From Lysobacter sp. Root76 (lineage in GTDB: Bacteria > Pseudomonadota > Gammaproteobacteria > Xanthomonadales > Xanthomonadaceae): a DNA stretch of 48,728 nucleotides. Positions within the stretch are counted from its first letter, which is position 1. Every line of letters starts with the position of its first letter. A program made the position numbers and the translations under genes. Positions 7,877 to 16,968 of the stretch are shown here, in pieces. Under the pieces are notes generated by a model, which saw only the letters and a list, made by a program, of their open reading frames with translations, was not told where the DNA came from and ran no database searches. Location of the stretch: positions 1 through 48,728 of the forward strand of contig NZ_LMIK01000008.1 in the NCBI RefSeq assembly GCF_001428685.1, written 5' to 3'.

Positions 7877-8043
7877 TGTCAGAAGACACTCTGATCCGAG
7901 TTTCGCTGACCCTTGTTCCGCTCCTCAAGAAGCATCTAACTGCTTGAGCTGTGGAAGGGCATTCCGCCCTTGTTTTCCGCTGCAGCCTTTAGGACAGCCG
8001 CCGCACTGCCTCGCACACCAAAGCAGCACGCCGGCGCGTCGTT

Positions 8044-8880
8044 TTACCGACGGGTGCGCCGCGAGCGTCTTCCCTCGCTGCGATTCGCGGTCGCGCGACT
8101 TTGCACGAACTCCGGGAAGGTCTCCGCTAGCGGCGCCGTGTCCGGCAAGACGTAGAACACCCCGCCGCGCTCGAACGTCGGCTGGATGATCTGCTCGTAA
8201 AACTCGGGCGAGACGTTGATGCAGCCGTGCGTGACGCGGTTGTCGTCCGGCTCAGGCGATGCAAGGCGTTCGGGGCGCCGCTCGGCCGGGACGCCGGTAG
8301 CGGTAGGGTGCAGGGAGATCGCGGAATCGTAGTCCACCCACAGCACGCGCCCAGCGTCGATCGACGGGCCGAAACCGCCCACAAAACGACCCGCAGGCGT
8401 CGTGCGATCCCGGCCCGGAATTTCGCGAAGCGCGAGACCAGCGATGCCGGGGGCCGTATGATCGCCGACCGCCGAGCCAATCAGCGCAGGCGCCGCGCCG
8501 CGAAGCCGGCCATCACCGCCGAACACCAGGATCTGCGCAGCGGCCTTGTCCAAGATCGCGAACGGATAGCCATGGCTGTCCTTGGTTGCGACAGCCCAGC
8601 CCGCGAGCGCAATCACCGTGTCGGACACTTCTTGTCCTGGCGGAAGTTGGTCGACGGAGGCCACCCGTTGCGCGGCGGCCTCCTCGGCACTGGCCACGCC
8701 GACGTTCGCGAACGCCATCGCCAGTACCAGCGCGCCACAAGCGGCCCGGATCGCAGAGTGTTTACACGTACGGATGGGACGATTCCTTATAACGAAGACG
8801 GCGTGAAGAAGGAAACCGGCGGCCAGCAAAGGCCACCGGGTCCTGGGTTCAAAACGTTCGTCACAATTGCGCGAGCGCAA
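8044..8880 (-). CDS. L,D-transpeptidase (YkuD-type) with signal peptide
   Basis: The catalytic motif THGCINVSPEFY near the C-terminus, with its active Cys, and an upstream HP/ISLHPT segment (VDYDSAISLHPTATGVP) identify a YkuD domain, which cross-links peptidoglycan stems (3-3 links) or anchors proteins to them in the periplasm. A signal peptide reads HSAIRAACGALVLAMAFANV then GVASA before EEAAAQ. The start is unclear: the open frame reaches a TTG at 8880, but the best Shine-Dalgarno (TAAGGA, 8789-8784) lies 8 bases before an in-frame ATC at 8775, which would give an ideal signal peptide; no ATG or GTG is there. It follows the Lpp-like lipoprotein gene on the same strand. Confidence 0.8.
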   Translation of the reverse strand: MRSRNCDERFEPRTRWPLLAAGFLLHAVFVIRNRPIRTCKHSAIRAACGALVLAMAFANVGVASAEEAAAQRVASVDQLPPGQEVSDTVIALAGWAVATKDSHGYPFAILDKAAAQILVFGGDGRLRGAAPALIGSAVGDHTAPGIAGLALREIPGRDRTTPAGRFVGGFGPSIDAGRVLWVDYDSAISLHPTATGVPAERRPERLASPEPDDNRVTHGCINVSPEFYEQIIQPTFERGGVFYVLPDTAPLAETFPEFVQSRATANRSEGRRSRRTRR

Positions 8881-9150
8881 TCAACCGCGCGGCGAGCGGC
8901 GCGGCGCGCTTTCGAGCCGCTGAATGCGGCCTTCCATTTGATCCAGCCGTTGGTTGGCCTGCTGCGCGGACTGATTGGCGGATTCGGCGCTCTGGGCTGC
9001 GCCCTGCACCTTCGAGTCGAGTGAATCGAGGCGTGAGTTGATGCCGGCGAACTCTTCTTTGTAGGTGGCGCAGCTGGCAAGGCCGAGGGTTGCAACGAGC
9101 GCCAAGCCGAGCGTACGCGCCGTCATCAGATGTTGTTTGTTCATAAACAT
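8881..9150 (-). CDS. Small Lpp/OprI-like outer membrane lipoprotein
   Basis: The 89-residue protein has a lipoprotein signal peptide with lipobox LASC. After Cys the mature protein is about 60 residues of heptad-patterned helix rich in Ala, Gln, Ser and Asn (GINSRLDSLDSKVQGAAQSA, then ESANQSAQQANQRL), like the alanine-zipper coiled coils of Lpp and OprI. The tail is Arg-rich and ends PRRSPRG, without the terminal Lys that Lpp uses for peptidoglycan attachment. The AAGGAGGA Shine-Dalgarno sits 5-6 bases before the ATG at 9150; a second in-frame ATG two codons on is an alternative. The neighbouring L,D-transpeptidase suggests an envelope role. Confidence 0.75.
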   Translation of the reverse strand: MFMNKQHLMTARTLGLALVATLGLASCATYKEEFAGINSRLDSLDSKVQGAAQSAESANQSAQQANQRLDQMEGRIQRLESAPRRSPRG

Positions 9151-9178
9151 GCCAATCCTCCTTCGTCTGGGTTACCGG

Positions 9179-9207
9179 AATATAGCGGCCTTTTCGCCGG
9201 CGTCACC
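9179..9207 (-). promoter_or_regulatory. Candidate sigma-70 promoter of the lipoprotein gene
   Basis: On the minus strand TATATT (9184-9179) lies 28 bases before the ATG, with GGTGAC (9207-9202) 17 bases further upstream as a weak -35. Distance and strand fit the lipoprotein gene. Confidence 0.4.
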
Positions 9208-9559
9208 AGCCGCCTTCAGCTAACGTTTTGGTACATGGAGGGACTGTGAAGATGCGACAACCAATGAGCTTGACACAGCAATCACCGGGAAAATTCGCAG
9301 CATTTGATCGGCCATCACAACTTGATGCGCAGCTTGGTCACACCCAAGGTGAACAGTAGATCGCAAGAAGCGAACCGTTTTTGCGCCGACCGATTGTCAC
9401 AGAGGCCTTCGACTCTCCCTATTCATCTGCGAGGAAAGCCGTACCGATCCCTTCACTGCGTCCAAGCAGCCGACATGGTCTCTTCGGCATCACTACCGCA
9501 CCGCGCGCGATGTCCGCGTGAGGTCGGAAGCGCTCCATCGCCCTACCCCACAAGCAAAC

Positions 9560-9579
9560 AGCCCCGCCTGAGCGGGGCT
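9560..9579 (-). terminator. Rho-independent terminator of the 9606 gene
   Basis: AGCCCCGC (9560-9567) pairs with GCGGGGCT (9572-9579), loop CTGA. On the minus strand it is followed by TGTTTGCTT. It lies about 25 bases after the stop of the 9606 gene. Confidence 0.75.
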
Positions 9580-9605
9580 ATTCTCGTTCGCGGCGGGTGC
9601 CGGCC

Positions 9606-10019
9606 TTACAGCGGTATGTCCACCGGCGACGCTGCCTTGCTGGGGCTGCGGTTGAAACGTGCCGACAGCATCTGGCGCGGGCCGTCCAAGCCCTCGCCCT
9701 TGCCGGCGATCTTCAGGAAGGCATAACCCTCCAGCGCGTTGGTCATCAGGTCGCTCCCCAGGGCCATCTCGGAATCCTGCATGCGTTCGCTCAGGCGCAT
9801 CAGGCGCTGCGCTCGCGGCCGCAGGGCGTCCAACGCGGTCAGGTCCCGGTGCAGGTTGGCGACCTCGAAGTTACGCGGCATGATGCCCGGGTTCTCGCTC
9901 AGCACGTGCACCGCCTGGCGGCAGAACGCTTCGGACTTGTCGCCCATCTTGGTCAGCTGCCGGCGCTGGTCCGGCGTCAGCGCGACCAATCCCTTCAAGT
10001 GGAGTTCCAACTGATTCAA
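9606..10019 (-). CDS. Small protein of unknown function, probably frameshifted at its 5' end
   Basis: The open frame gives 137 residues (from a TTG) with a helical, charged sequence: QLELHLKGLVALTPDQRRQL, then TKMGDKSEAFCRQAVHVL, and a C-terminal YAFLKIAGKGEGLDGPRQML. No known domain is recognised. The real start is probably the ATG at 10059, which has a good AAGGACGG Shine-Dalgarno and reads MSQNLIA; but it meets TGA after 10 codons. Removing four bases (an extra CGCC near 10035-10043) would join MSQNLIA to AIDEALNQLELHLKG and give about 150 residues. A truncated paralogue lies at 7683-7876. The TTG start has no Shine-Dalgarno, so expression is doubtful. Confidence 0.6.
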   Translation of the reverse strand: MNQLELHLKGLVALTPDQRRQLTKMGDKSEAFCRQAVHVLSENPGIMPRNFEVANLHRDLTALDALRPRAQRLMRLSERMQDSEMALGSDLMTNALEGYAFLKIAGKGEGLDGPRQMLSARFNRSPSKAASPVDIPL

Positions 10020-10059
10020 TGCCTCGTCAATGGCGGCGAGCGATCAGGTTCTGGCTCAT

Positions 10060-10592
10060 GTCCCGTCCTTAGCTGTCTGTGGAATCACGCCGGCTCAACG
10101 ACCGGCCAGCGCAGATTAGGACGGCGCTCGCGTGCCTTGCTGTGCGGATCGCGAAGCGTTTTGGTGCAATCGCGAAAGTTTGCACCCCGCGCGTGACTCA
10201 CCGCACCAAAGCTCCGCCCAAAAGAACTCAGTCGCGACACTTTTTTGCCCGACCGCAACGCGCAGTGCCTTGCACTCGCCAGGCACACAGGCCGGCTCGC
10301 AAACCATTTTGAATCAAGCGCAAAACTTTTTGCCCGACGCGACCACGCGAAGGCCCGAATGTTGGGCTCTGAGCTCAGCGAATTCTGGGTGCGAATTGCA
10401 GCAATCGAAAGTCGGCACTGTACGAACGAAAGAACGTGCTCGAAGGCCGGGATGCGCGAAGTGGCGCCTGGGACTTAGAGACTCGCGGATGGGACACTGC
10501 GGCCGGAGGGCTGGGCGGAAAGACCCGAGGCCCCTCAAGGAGCGAAGTGTTTGGAGCGCTATGATTTGTAGCTGCCACGCAAATCTACGGCA
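10060..10592. other. Gene-free stretch of 533 bases with short repeats
   Basis: No ORF with family-like content is seen. It includes the direct repeat TTTTTGCCCGAC at 10242-10253 and 10327-10338, and the inverted repeat GGTGCAA (10163-10169) / TTGCACC (10180-10186), with a further GCACCAAAGC copy near 10203. The left part must contain the promoter of the 9606 gene. Confidence 0.5.
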
Positions 10593-11381
10593 TCACCGGC
10601 ATCGGGCACTGACGATCCACGCCCGCGAGTCGAACCACACGCCTCCATCCCGGTAGTGCCCGGCGACGATCTCGCGCAGCCGCGCACGCTCGCGTTCGGC
10701 AGCCTCAGCGTCCAGCGACTGCAAGACCTGCTTCGTGGCCTGGAATTGCCCGATCCATTCCAACGCGGCCCCGACGCTGTCGCCGTAGTAGACGGGCTCG
10801 TGCACGTCCTGGAAGCTCGCATCGGCGAATCCGGCCGCATCGAGAATGCGCTCCGCGGTGGCCGGATCTGCGAGCGAAAACGCGGCGGTGGATTGCGCCT
10901 GGGCGCCATGGACCGCGGTGGACCACTCGTTGGCCTCGCGCGCTTGCCAGACCATCATGACCAGACGGCCGTCATCGGTCAGCGCGCTGCGGATATTGCG
11001 GAACGCGGCGATGGGGCTGGCGAAGAACATGGTGCCGAAGCGGCTGATCGCGACGTCGAAGCTCCGGGCGGGGAACGGATACGTTTGCGCGTCGCCCCGC
11101 TCGAAGCGCACGTTGTTCGGGCCTTGCGCTGTGGCGAGTTCGCGCGCGCTGGCGATCGCCGGTGCCAGCGGGTCGATGCCCAGCGCGCTGCCGGCCGCGG
11201 CGGCACGCGCCGCGTCGCGGGTGGTCTGGCCGGCGCCGCAGCCGATGTCCAGCACGCGCTCGTGGGCTGCGATGGCGCAGGCGCGGTGGAAGGCGCGGTT
11301 GTGCAGGTGGAGCTCGGCGTCGAAGTCCACGGCGCCCGTCTTCGGGCGCTCGTCCGGCGACGAGGTTTCGGGAAACTTCAT
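10593..11381 (-). CDS. Class I SAM-dependent methyltransferase (UbiE/Methyltransf_11-like)
   Basis: The 262-residue protein has motif I VLDIGCGAGQTTRDAAR (about residues 43-59), the acidic residue of motif II in ALGIDPLAPAI, then FERGDAQTYPFPARSFDVAI and a DDGRLVMMVWQ motif III. This is a soluble small-molecule methyltransferase. The ATG at 11381 follows a strong GGAGGA Shine-Dalgarno. It is a single gene, divergent from the DUF2511 gene. The late region, with VYYGDSVGAALEWIGQFQAT, resembles uncharacterised methyltransferases from soil bacteria. Substrate unknown. Confidence 0.85.
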   Translation of the reverse strand: MKFPETSSPDERPKTGAVDFDAELHLHNRAFHRACAIAAHERVLDIGCGAGQTTRDAARAAAAGSALGIDPLAPAIASARELATAQGPNNVRFERGDAQTYPFPARSFDVAISRFGTMFFASPIAAFRNIRSALTDDGRLVMMVWQAREANEWSTAVHGAQAQSTAAFSLADPATAERILDAAGFADASFQDVHEPVYYGDSVGAALEWIGQFQATKQVLQSLDAEAAERERARLREIVAGHYRDGGVWFDSRAWIVSARCR

Positions 11382-11666
11382 GGCTCCTCCGCTCGCTATC
11401 GGCCCTGGGTTGGCCGCGGTGAAACCCTAGCATCGCAACCCGTGCGAGGCCACGACGCTTCGCACCATGGCGCTGGGCCGGTCAACTGGCCGGACTGTGT
11501 GGCCGTGGGCCGCGACCAGGCCGAGCGACAGCTGTCGGACGTATTCGCCGAGGCGGAATGCAGACGGCACGCGGCCCTATCGTCGGAATACGGCGCCGCC
11601 GACGCTCGTCTTGTTGGGCGCCTCATGGGCTCCTAAGATCGAGCCGGACCCGCTTGAGGGATAACG

Positions 11667-12029
11667 ATGGACCGACGCCCTGCCCTTGCCGCAGCGCTCG
11701 CCCTGGCGAGCATGCTCCCGCCGAATGCGGTGTTCGCGACCGAGAGCGTGCCGGAAACGAACGTGGTCGTCAGCAAGTCCACGTTCAAAGGCGCGTGGCC
11801 CCTGCCCTTCGACCGGGCGACGCTGACCTGCCGCCCGAAAGGGTATGCGAACACGATCGCCACGCCCCAGGGCGCGTTCGCCTTGAACGAGGCCGCCCAG
11901 GCGCAGGGATTGCCCGCGCTGCACGCCTTGCCGCTGAAGGGCAAGGCAGCGTCCGGCCGCAAGGCCGATCTGGACGGATTCGCCGGCGCGATGGACGCCC
12001 TCTGCTCGAAGCGCTGGTCGCGTCCTTGA
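11667..12029 (+). CDS. Periplasmic DUF2511 (YebY-like) protein
   Basis: The 120-residue protein has a signal peptide (residues 1-25, ending VFA-TES) and a DUF2511 core: VVVSKSTFKGAWPLPFDRAT, LTCRPKGYANTIATPQGAFA, then LNEAAQAQG. This matches the YebY family pattern of WP-fd-G-x-L-x-C and a Tyr/Phe-Ala-Leu-Asn element. Two Cys (residues about 52 and 113) could form a disulfide. The start has GAGGG about 8 bases upstream. YebY belongs to a copper-responsive operon in enteric bacteria; no copper genes are nearby here, so that link is not transferable. Confidence 0.72.
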   Translation: MDRRPALAAALALASMLPPNAVFATESVPETNVVVSKSTFKGAWPLPFDRATLTCRPKGYANTIATPQGAFALNEAAQAQGLPALHALPLKGKAASGRKADLDGFAGAMDALCSKRWSRP

Positions 12030-12140
12030 GGGCGAACGGAGAGACAGGCGTGATCGCTTCGGCCGACAGATCGAAGGACTGAGATATCGCGGCGCACGGC
12101 CCCGCCTGCAGGGACCGGCGCCACAACACAAACAGTCCGC

Positions 12141-14417
12141 TCAACGACTGAGCGGTATCTCCAGGTAGCCATCGCCGTACCACTTCACCCGCACCGGTTC
12201 GCCGGCATCGGCCACGGTCTCGTCGGACACGGCTTTGCCGCTGCCGTAGTTGATCTGCTGCTGCGGGTTGCGCAGCACGCTGACCACGGCGACCAGGCGG
12301 CTGCCGGCTTGGAAGCGGCGGCTGGTCAGGCGGCCGCTGCTGAAATCCAGCTGCGTGCGCCGGTCCGGCGTGAGCAAGGCGCGCTGCGAGAGGTCGGCGA
12401 TGTAGCTGGCGCGCGACTGGTAGCGCGACAGTTCGAAGTACTCGCCCTGGGCCGAGAGTTCGTACAGGCCGATGTTGAGGTCGAAGTCGCGCTTGTTGAC
12501 GGCCAGGTCGAGGCGGCCGGAGAACAGGCCGCTGAACTCGCCGGCCTGGGCGAAGGGTTCGCTGACGAACACCAGGCTGTCGGCGGTGTCGATGACCTTG
12601 TCGACGATACCGCCGCCGGGCACGATGCGGTCGGCGTCGCTGCGGTCGCGCATGTCCAGGGTCTGGGTGACGTAGGCGTCGTGGCCGGGCGATTGCGCCA
12701 GGAATCGGTAGCGGCCGCCCTCGCCTGCCGGGCCGAAGTGGAAACGCTGGCGGCGTTCGCCCATCGCGGCGAGCGACGGGGCGTGCTTCCAGGTATTGCT
12801 GCCCATCACCTGGTAGTTGATCCGGTCCTGCAGCAGCGCGGGCTTGGGTGCGCCCTTGAACACGTAATTGAACCACTGGTAGCGCAGTTCGCCGACGTCC
12901 AGTTGCGCGACCGGATCCAGCTTGTAGCCGCGCAGCCAGTCGCCGGTGGCGACGGTGCCGCGCTGGCCGCTGAGGTGGTTGTAGGGGCCGACGACCAGGT
13001 AGTGCTCGGCCTGCGGGCGGTAACGGGCGTGTTCGCGCAGGTAATACAGGGCGCCGATCTGGGCGCCGTCGTAGTAGCCGGTGGTGGTGAGCACCTTCAG
13101 GTCGAGGTCGGCGAACTCCTCGCGGTACGGGATCATGTCCTGCCAGTAACGGTCGTAGTCGGGGTGGTCCAGCCAGCGCATGTAGAACGGGTTGGGCACG
13201 CCGTCGATCTTTTCCAGATCGCGGTAGGCGCGCCCGCTGACATACCACTGGCGATACATGCGCTGCCAGCGCGCGTCGTCATCCATGGGCGCGTTGTCGA
13301 CGCTGCGGTTGTTGGCGACGTAGAACGGCCAGTAGTACTGGAAGCCGTAGGTGATGCCGCCTTCCATCGGCACGTCGATGCCGGGCGCGCCGGTGACCGA
13401 GGGCATCAACGCCTTGAGCGCCTTGGGCCGGTGCTTGGCTGTGGCCCATTGGGTGAAGCCTTCGTAGCTGCCGCCGTACATGCCGACGCGGCCGTCGCTC
13501 CAGGGCTGGGCCGCGATCCAGTCGATCAGCGCCGCCGAATCGCGGCCGTCGTGTTCGTACGGCACCGGCTTATCGGGGCTGCAGGCCTTGCCGCGGCTGG
13601 TGCCGCCGACGCCAACGTAACCGTTGGAGGCCGAGCGCCGGGCCTCGTTGAGCAGGGACACCGGGTCGGCGTAGATGGTGAAGTTGAGCAGGGTCGGCAG
13701 CTTCGCCGGCGCGCTGCGCTGGCGCACGACCAGCGCGCACACGGTCGCGCCGTCGGGCGTGCGCACGGCGATGTCGCGATCGATGGTGTAGCGGCGGCGG
13801 TCGTCGGCGGCGACCAAAGTCGGCAGCAAGGTCTCGAAGCCGGTGTAGACCTGTTCGATCTGATACGCGCGCACCAGCGCCAGGGCGGCGTCGCTGTCGA
13901 GCGTGGCTTTGCCCTTGTGCGCGACCAGCGCATCGGTCAAAGCGCGACGCTGGCGCGCAGGATCGGCGGTGTCCAGGTTCAGCACCCGCATCGCCACGCC
14001 CGAGGCGCGGTCGTCCATGGGCGCGACGATCTGCGCGAAGGCGCGCTCGACCGCGGCCTGGAAGCTCAGGCCTTCGCTCGCCTGCAGCGCCTTGGCGCGC
14101 GCGTAGAGCTCGTATTGGGCGAAGTTGGGACGCACCGGGACCGGCCCGGTCGCGGGCGATGCGGTACGGATCTCGGCCAGCGTGGCTTCAGACTGCTCGT
14201 ATTGGCCGGCGACCAGTTGCAGGCGGAAGCGGCTGTTGAGGTAGCGGGCGCGGTCGTCGTCGCGGTAGTCGGCGAGCACGCGCTGCGCCAGCGCGGGCAT
14301 CGCCGCGTCCAACGCGGCGCGGTCGTCGATGGCGGCGGCCGGGAAATCGTAAGGGGCCGCGGCGAACGCTGGCGCGGCGGCGAACCAGAGGCACAGCCAG
14401 ACTATCGATCGGAGCAT
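12141..14417 (-). CDS. CocE/NonD-family serine hydrolase, exported
   Basis: The 758-residue protein has a signal peptide (MLRSIVWLCLWFAAAPAFAA), an extra N-terminal region of about 190 residues, then the CocE/X-prolyl-dipeptidyl-peptidase alpha/beta-hydrolase domain: oxyanion Tyr region FTIYADPVS, nucleophile elbow MYGGSYEGFTQW (G-x-S-x-G), a cap with aromatic residues, and VLTTTGYYDGAQIGALYYL followed by VGPYNHLSGQ for the acid and His of the triad. The final about 200 residues are the jelly-roll X-Pro_C domain (FVSEPFAQAGEFSGLFSGRL). The family includes cocaine esterase, glutaryl-7-ACA acylase and Xaa-Pro peptidases. The ATG at 14417 has GGAGGG six bases upstream. The gene follows proA by 89 bases on the same strand but is unrelated to proline synthesis. 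Confidence 0.85.
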   Translation of the reverse strand: MLRSIVWLCLWFAAAPAFAAAPYDFPAAAIDDRAALDAAMPALAQRVLADYRDDDRARYLNSRFRLQLVAGQYEQSEATLAEIRTASPATGPVPVRPNFAQYELYARAKALQASEGLSFQAAVERAFAQIVAPMDDRASGVAMRVLNLDTADPARQRRALTDALVAHKGKATLDSDAALALVRAYQIEQVYTGFETLLPTLVAADDRRRYTIDRDIAVRTPDGATVCALVVRQRSAPAKLPTLLNFTIYADPVSLLNEARRSASNGYVGVGGTSRGKACSPDKPVPYEHDGRDSAALIDWIAAQPWSDGRVGMYGGSYEGFTQWATAKHRPKALKALMPSVTGAPGIDVPMEGGITYGFQYYWPFYVANNRSVDNAPMDDDARWQRMYRQWYVSGRAYRDLEKIDGVPNPFYMRWLDHPDYDRYWQDMIPYREEFADLDLKVLTTTGYYDGAQIGALYYLREHARYRPQAEHYLVVGPYNHLSGQRGTVATGDWLRGYKLDPVAQLDVGELRYQWFNYVFKGAPKPALLQDRINYQVMGSNTWKHAPSLAAMGERRQRFHFGPAGEGGRYRFLAQSPGHDAYVTQTLDMRDRSDADRIVPGGGIVDKVIDTADSLVFVSEPFAQAGEFSGLFSGRLDLAVNKRDFDLNIGLYELSAQGEYFELSRYQSRASYIADLSQRALLTPDRRTQLDFSSGRLTSRRFQAGSRLVAVVSVLRNPQQQINYGSGKAVSDETVADAGEPVRVKWYGDGYLEIPLSR

Positions 14418-14506
14418 TTGCCCTCCAGGGCGTATCGAACTCCTGTGCTGGATGCGCTCAGGGCGACGAATCGTCGCACACTCTGACGACGCAATTGCCG
14501 AATCGT

Positions 14507-15775
14507 TCAGCCGCCCAACGATTCCGGGTGCCGCACCTGGCCGTCGCCGCGCACCACGTAGCGCTCGATGGTCAGCGACTCCACGCCCATCGGACCGTAG
14601 GCGTGCAGACGCGTGGTCGAGATGCCGATCTCGGCGCCCAGGCCGAGCTGGCCGCCGTCGTTGAAGCGCGAGGACGCGTTGACCATCACCGCCGAGCTGC
14701 GCGTGCGGCGCACGAAGGCGTCGGCCGCGGCCGCGTCCTCGGTCACGATCACTTCGGTGTGGTCGGAGCCGTGGCGGGCGATATGGGCGAGCGCGGCGTC
14801 GATGTCCTCGACCACGCGCACACTCAGGATCAGGTCCAGGTATTCGGCGTCGTAATCGGCTTCGCTTGCCGGCAGCACGGCTGCCGACAGCGCCTGGGTG
14901 CGCTCGCAGCCGCGCACTTCGACCCCGCGCGCGGCCAGGGCGGCGAGCGCGCGCGGCAGGAAGTCCGGCGCGATCTGCGCATGCACCAGCAGGGTTTCCA
15001 GCGCGTTGCACACGCCCGGCCGCGAGGTCTTGCCGTCGATCAGCAGGGCCAGCGCGCGCTCGGGATCGGCGGCGCGATCCACATAGAGGTGGCACACGCC
15101 CTTGTAGTGCTTGATCACCGGCACGCGCGCGTGTTCGGCGACGAAACGGATCAGGCCTTCGCCGCCGCGCGGGATCGCCAGGTCGATCAGGTCCGACAGC
15201 TGCAGCAGTTCCAGCACGTGCTCGCGCGCGGTGTCCTCGATCAGGGTCGCCGCGGCTTCGGGCAGGCCTTGCTCGCGCAAGGCCGCGTGCAGGCATGCGG
15301 CGATGGCGCGGTTGCTGTCGCGCGCTTCCGAGCCGCCGCGCAGCAGCACCGCATTGCCGGCCTTCAGGCACAGCGCGGCGGCGTCGGCGGTCACGTTCGG
15401 GCGCGCTTCGTAGATCATCGCGATCAAACCCAGCGGCACGCGCTGGCGTTCTATCGTCAGTCCGTTCGGGCGTTGCTCGCGACGCGTGACCTCGCCCAGC
15501 GGGTCGGCCTGCGCGGCGACTTCGCGCAGGGCCTCGGCGATCGCGCCCAGGCGCGCCGGGTCCAAGCGCAGGCGGTCCAGCATCGCCGGCGACAGGCCGG
15601 CATCGCGGCCGCGCGCGAGGTCGGCGGCGTTGGCCGCAAGCACTTGCGCGGCCTGCGCGTCGATCTGTGCGGCCATGCTTTCGATCAGGCGGCGCCGGGT
15701 CGCGCCGTCGCTGGTCGCGAGCACCGCCGCGGCCTCTCGCGCGCGCTGCGCCAGTGCGCGCACATAGCCGCTCAT
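14507..15775 (-). CDS. proA: Glutamate-5-semialdehyde dehydrogenase (gamma-glutamyl phosphate reductase)
   Basis: The 422-residue enzyme makes glutamate 5-semialdehyde from gamma-glutamyl phosphate with NADPH, the second step to proline. Family landmarks are [51 protein letters not shown], and the catalytic-Cys region [18 protein letters not shown] (Cys near residue 255), ending with [19 protein letters not shown]. The length equals the usual ProA. Its ATG overlaps the proB stop by ATGA at 15772-15775, so the two enzymes are co-translated, fitting their known channelling of the labile acyl phosphate. It is the last gene of the arg-pro run. Confidence 0.97.
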   Translation of the reverse strand: MSGYVRALAQRAREAAAVLATSDGATRRRLIESMAAQIDAQAAQVLAANAADLARGRDAGLSPAMLDRLRLDPARLGAIAEALREVAAQADPLGEVTRREQRPNGLTIERQRVPLGLIAMIYEARPNVTADAAALCLKAGNAVLLRGGSEARDSNRAIAACLHAALREQGLPEAAATLIEDTAREHVLELLQLSDLIDLAIPRGGEGLIRFVAEHARVPVIKHYKGVCHLYVDRAADPERALALLIDGKTSRPGVCNALETLLVHAQIAPDFLPRALAALAARGVEVRGCERTQALSAAVLPASEADYDAEYLDLILSVRVVEDIDAALAHIARHGSDHTEVIVTEDAAAADAFVRRTRSSAVMVNASSRFNDGGQLGLGAEIGISTTRLHAYGPMGVESLTIERYVVRGDGQVRHPESLGG

Positions 15776-16968
15776 GCCGCGTTCTCCGTGTCGGTGGAGT
15801 GCGTGTCCGTGGCTTGGGTGTCCAACAGCACCAGGTCGTCGCGGTGCACGACTTCTTCGCCGTAGCGGAAGCCGAGCAAGGTCTCGATCTCGCGGCTGTG
15901 ACGGCCGGCGATGCGGCGGGTTTCGGCGGCGTTGTACTGGGCCAGCCCGCGCGCCAGCGGCGGCGCGGCGGGATCGTCGTGCGGACGCAGTTCGATCACG
16001 TCGCCGCGACGGAATTCGCCTTCGACCGTGACCACACCGCCCGGCAGCAGCGACGCGCCGCGCGCATGCAGCGCGGCCACGGCGCCGGCGTCGATGCGCA
16101 GCGAGCCGCTGGCCGGCGCATGCCGCAGCCATTGCTTGCGCGCCCGCGCGCGGTCGCGACGCGCGGCGATCAGTGTGCCATGCAGCCGGCCTTCGCCGAG
16201 CGCGCGCACGACCTCGGCGTCGCGGCCGCAGAACAGCGCGGTGGCGATGCCGGCCATCGCCGCCTTGGCGCCGGCTTCGAGCTTGGTGCGCATGCCGCCG
16301 GTACCGAGCTCGCCGGCACCGCCGCTGGCGGCGGCGAGCAGCTCCGGCGTCACCGCACTCACCCGTTCGATCGGCCGCGCGGTCGGATCGCGCTGCGGAT
16401 GGCCGCTGTAGAGGCCGCCGATGTCGGTCGCGATCAGCAGCAGGTCGGCGTCGACCAGCGAGGCGACCGCGGCGGCGAGGTTGTCGTTGTCTCCGAGCTT
16501 GAGTTCGTCGACGGCGACGGTGTCGTTCTCGTTGATCACCGGCAGCGCGCCCAGGCGCAGCAGTTCGCGCAGGGCGGCGCGCGCATTGAGGTAACGGCGG
16601 CGGTGGCGCAGATCGTCGTGGGTCAGCAGCACCTGCGCCACCGGCGCCGGCGACAGCGACTGCCAGAACGACACCAGCGAAGCCTGGCCGAGCGCGGCCA
16701 GGGCCTGGCGCAGCACCAGGCCGTCGCCGCCGGCCTGGATGTGGCCGCGTCCGGCGGCGACCGCGCCGGAGGACACCAGCACCACTTCGCGGCCTTCGGC
16801 GCGGGCGCGGGCGATGAACTGCGCCAGTTCGGCGGCGTAGCGCGGGTCCAGCCCGTTGTCGGACGGGCTGTCCGGCGCGCCGGCCAGCAGGCTGCTGCCG
16901 ACTTTCAACACGGCGCGCCGCCAGGACGGCAAAGGCTGCGCGGTGAAGTCCTTTGCCGTGGTGCTCAT
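15772..16968 (-). CDS. proB: Glutamate 5-kinase
   Basis: The 398-residue enzyme phosphorylates glutamate, the first and normally proline-inhibited step to proline. The amino-acid-kinase domain spans about residues 15-275 ([63 protein letters not shown]). A C-terminal PUA domain follows (about 295-380, [20 protein letters not shown]), plus a short Thr/Asp-rich tail. The start is the ATG at 16968, overlapping the argH stop (ATGA); the frame is open further upstream, but inside argH. Coupling to argH places proline synthesis under the same transcript as arginine. Confidence 0.97.
   Translation of the reverse strand: MSTTAKDFTAQPLPSWRRAVLKVGSSLLAGAPDSPSDNGLDPRYAAELAQFIARARAEGREVVLVSSGAVAAGRGHIQAGGDGLVLRQALAALGQASLVSFWQSLSPAPVAQVLLTHDDLRHRRRYLNARAALRELLRLGALPVINENDTVAVDELKLGDNDNLAAAVASLVDADLLLIATDIGGLYSGHPQRDPTARPIERVSAVTPELLAAASGGAGELGTGGMRTKLEAGAKAAMAGIATALFCGRDAEVVRALGEGRLHGTLIAARRDRARARKQWLRHAPASGSLRIDAGAVAALHARGASLLPGGVVTVEGEFRRGDVIELRPHDDPAAPPLARGLAQYNAAETRRIAGRHSREIETLLGFRYGEEVVHRDDLVLLDTQATDTHSTDTENAA

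Larger units (their letters stand above)
9151..9605. other. Gene-free stretch between two minus-strand units
   Basis: It contains the lipoprotein promoter at its left end and a terminator at 9560-9579 at its right end. The ORFs running through it have no family-like content. A TTGACA at 9270 on the plus strand lacks a matching -10 and a gene to serve. Confidence 0.5.

Noticed and set aside
9270-9298. TTGACA as a plus-strand promoter
   Set aside because: No matching -10 at 16-18 bases and no gene downstream on that strand.
12309-14486. 725-codon open frame on the plus strand opposite the CocE gene
   Set aside because: It is a shadow of high-GC codon bias opposite a gene with clear signal peptide and GxSxG motifs; its Val/Ala/Gly/His/Gln-rich translation fits no family.
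12141-15371. 1076-codon open frame joining CocE to the proA region
   Set aside because: The part upstream of 14417 is proA antiframe; the ATG at 14417 has a Shine-Dalgarno and starts a signal peptide.
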